In this document: one piece after another, positions 62,907 through 64,000 of the stretch
How the letters are laid out: each line of letters starts with the position of its first letter
Position numbering within the stretch: position 1 is the stretch's first letter
The notes under the pieces: generated by a model
What the model was told of the DNA's origin: nothing
The model's input: the letters and a program-made list of their open reading frames with translations, nothing else
The model's database searches: none
Source: Ignavibacteria bacterium
GTDB lineage: Bacteria; Bacteroidota; Ignavibacteria; Kapaibacteriales; Kapaibacteriaceae
Assembly (NCBI GenBank): GCA_015709655.1
Contig: CP054181.1
Span: 1,298,207-1,362,206 of the forward strand
Length of the DNA: 64,000 bases
Direction: 5' to 3'
Program-made: the position numbers and the translations under genes

Positions 62907-63487
62907 CCCGCATATTCTCCTTTTTTGCGGCATGGTTGATGTGGGCGTTGCCTGCATCGGCACAACAACTGTCATACGACTCGCTGGCAGGTTCGTTCGT
63001 GAAAGAGCTGAATGCACTGCGTGCAGATCCTGCATCGTATCTGCCGCGCATCGAGGAATACCGAGTCCAGGTTCAGTCGTTCACACCCAGCATTAAAAAA
63101 CTCAATAAAGCCGTCAGTGAGATTAAAACGATCCTGGCAAAACAGAGCCCCCTTCTCCCACTTACCGTTGACTCTGCATTAATGAAGGCGGCGGCTGACC
63201 ATGTAGCCGATGCGGCGGCTACCGGTATTTTGGGCCATATCGGAAGCAGTGGATCAAATCCAGGTACCAGAGTGGCACGGTATGGATTGTATCGGGATTT
63301 GTCAGAAGCAATTACGTACGGACATTTGAGTACTGCTCTGATGCTAGCATCGTTCCTTGTTGACGAAGGAACACCCGACAGAGGTCACAGAAAATCAGTA
63401 CTGGCGTCTCAGTACACCAAAATTGGCGTTGCCATTGGCTACCATCCAAAGTACGACATTCAGCTTGTTGTGCTGGTTGGTAATTAA
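62891..63487 (+). CDS. Secreted CAP (SCP/PR1) domain protein
   Basis: ATG 62891 gives a signal peptide (TRIFSFFAAWLMWALPASAQ). The CAP fold starts at LAGSFVKELNALRADPASYL. Family motifs: SALMKAAADHVADAAATGILGHI (CAP1-like with the HIG histidine), SEAITYG (Glu), TPDRGHRKSVLAS and KIGVAIGYH. CAP proteins of this type are extracellular, often with a metal-binding His/Glu cleft, and their activity in bacteria is uncertain (protease-like or lipid-binding roles have been proposed). 198 aa. Begins inside the end of marR. Confidence 0.88.
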   Translation: MGPRITRIFSFFAAWLMWALPASAQQLSYDSLAGSFVKELNALRADPASYLPRIEEYRVQVQSFTPSIKKLNKAVSEIKTILAKQSPLLPLTVDSALMKAAADHVADAAATGILGHIGSSGSNPGTRVARYGLYRDLSEAITYGHLSTALMLASFLVDEGTPDRGHRKSVLASQYTKIGVAIGYHPKYDIQLVVLVGN

Positions 63488-63530
63488 AGAGCCGTATCTG
63501 TCCACTCTTAGTACCAACACCTGCATACCC

Positions 63531-64000
63531 CTACAGCGGTATTGTTCCATGCTTCTTTGCGGGATTACTATCCACCTTTGTTGCCAGCCGCCTCAATGCC
63601 GTAATCAGCTCTCTTCGAGTTTCTGCGGGTTCAATCACGTCATCCACGTAGCCGCGTTCTGCAGCCTCGTACGGATTGGCAAATTCTTTATTATACTCGT
63701 CGATGAGCTGCTGGGTTCGTTTTTCGATTTGTTCGGGTGTAGGAGCAACCGAATCGCTACCGTTTGCCTTTTTCCTGTCCTTGTATAGTATTTCAACAGC
63801 CCCTTTCGCTCCCATTACGGCGATTTCGGCTGTTGGCCATGCAACATTATAGTCGCCACGAATATGCCGTGAACTCATCACATCATAAGCGCCGCCGTAT
63901 GCTTTACGCGTAATAACAGTCAGCTTGGGAACGGTTGCCTCGCAATAGGCATACAGCAGTTTTGCTCCGTGGCGTATGATACCTCCCCATTCCTGGTCAG
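63531..64000 (-). CDS. Acyl-CoA carboxylase carboxyltransferase (beta) subunit, C-terminal part, cut by window edge
   Basis: The frame is open to the end of the window. The visible segment (about 157 residues) contains [58 protein letters not shown], a Lys/Glu-rich linker and [26 protein letters not shown]. This is the C-terminal crotonase-fold half of propionyl-CoA/methylmalonyl-CoA carboxytransferase subunits (PccB/MmdA type). Which acyl-CoA is used cannot be told from this piece. It converges on the CAP gene. Confidence 0.93.
   Translation of the reverse strand, partial: DQEWGGIIRHGAKLLYAYCEATVPKLTVITRKAYGGAYDVMSSRHIRGDYNVAWPTAEIAVMGAKGAVEILYKDRKKANGSDSVAPTPEQIEKRTQQLIDEYNKEFANPYEAAERGYVDDVIEPAETRRELITALRRLATKVDSNPAKKHGTIPL

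Overview
The window reads as chromosomal DNA of a free-living bacterium in or near the Bacteroidota/Chlorobiota/Kapaibacteriota group. The main evidence is at least eight large secreted proteins that end in a type IX secretion (T9SS) type A sorting domain (a short beta-sandwich with PNP-like start and GxY near the end). They sit among ordinary housekeeping genes (dnaX, upp, dapB, dnaA, tatC, prfA, a prenyl synthase). I infer the phylum from family content; there is no rRNA or tRNA in the window to confirm it. Genes are packed tightly, with many 1-4 base stop/start overlaps, and some clear Shine-Dalgarno sites exist (for example before dnaA and the Bax-inhibitor gene).

Layout. 1-4500: two secreted subtilases on the minus strand. 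4536-9284: plus-strand dnaX, bcp, a tatD gene fused in frame to an outer-membrane-type protein, upp and a small ORF. 9316-20005: a minus-strand run with a MATE/ANK-like transporter, a double-ATPase Dpp/Opp-type protein, an MlaF-type ATPase, a 1206-aa T9SS cargo, an OmpA-family protein and a class V aminotransferase. 20098-27145: secreted EEP-family nuclease/phosphatase, deoxyhypusine-synthase-like enzyme, AI-2E-family permease, an FtsE/LolD-like ATPase, dapB, a small DUF1573-like protein, EVE protein, dnaA. 27423-32122: tatC, polyprenyl synthase, Bax-inhibitor-1 family, TPR-like protein, LptF/LptG permease. 32133-43171: glycine-rich T9SS cargo, LD-carboxypeptidase, GlcNAc-kinase-like ATPase, DUF3108 protein, CtpA protease, IgGFc-binding-type cargo, Tat-exported phosphoesterase. 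43291-47862: TrmH methyltransferase, MqnA/D-like protein, transaldolase-like aldolase, thioredoxin-like protein, membrane acyltransferase-like protein, CcmB. 47939-53101: second IgGFc-type protein, cohesin-like cargo, DUF4397 lipoprotein. 53176-64000: prfA, a repeat region, a 1788-aa and a 461-aa T9SS cargo, a second repeat region, MarR, CAP-domain protein and a carboxylase beta subunit cut by the window end.

How it fits together. Most of the coding capacity goes to the cell envelope: secreted proteases, surface adhesin-like proteins, outer-membrane barrels, lipid/LPS transport parts (LptF/G, MlaF-type), peptidoglycan recycling (LdcA plus a GlcNAc-kinase-like protein) and the Tat pathway with a visible Tat substrate. 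The most unusual items are the tatD-barrel fusion with an internal Shine-Dalgarno and start, a two-gene cargo module bracketed by a near-identical 102-bp direct repeat inside hairpin-rich repeat arrays, two mutually exclusive perfect hairpins straddling the prfA stop codon, two IgGFc-type paralogues with exchanged C-terminal anchors, and an AT-rich intergenic stretch at 34680-34909 with a consensus DnaA box and short iterons. I did not find a CRISPR array, a prophage, an intact transposase or a clear defence system.
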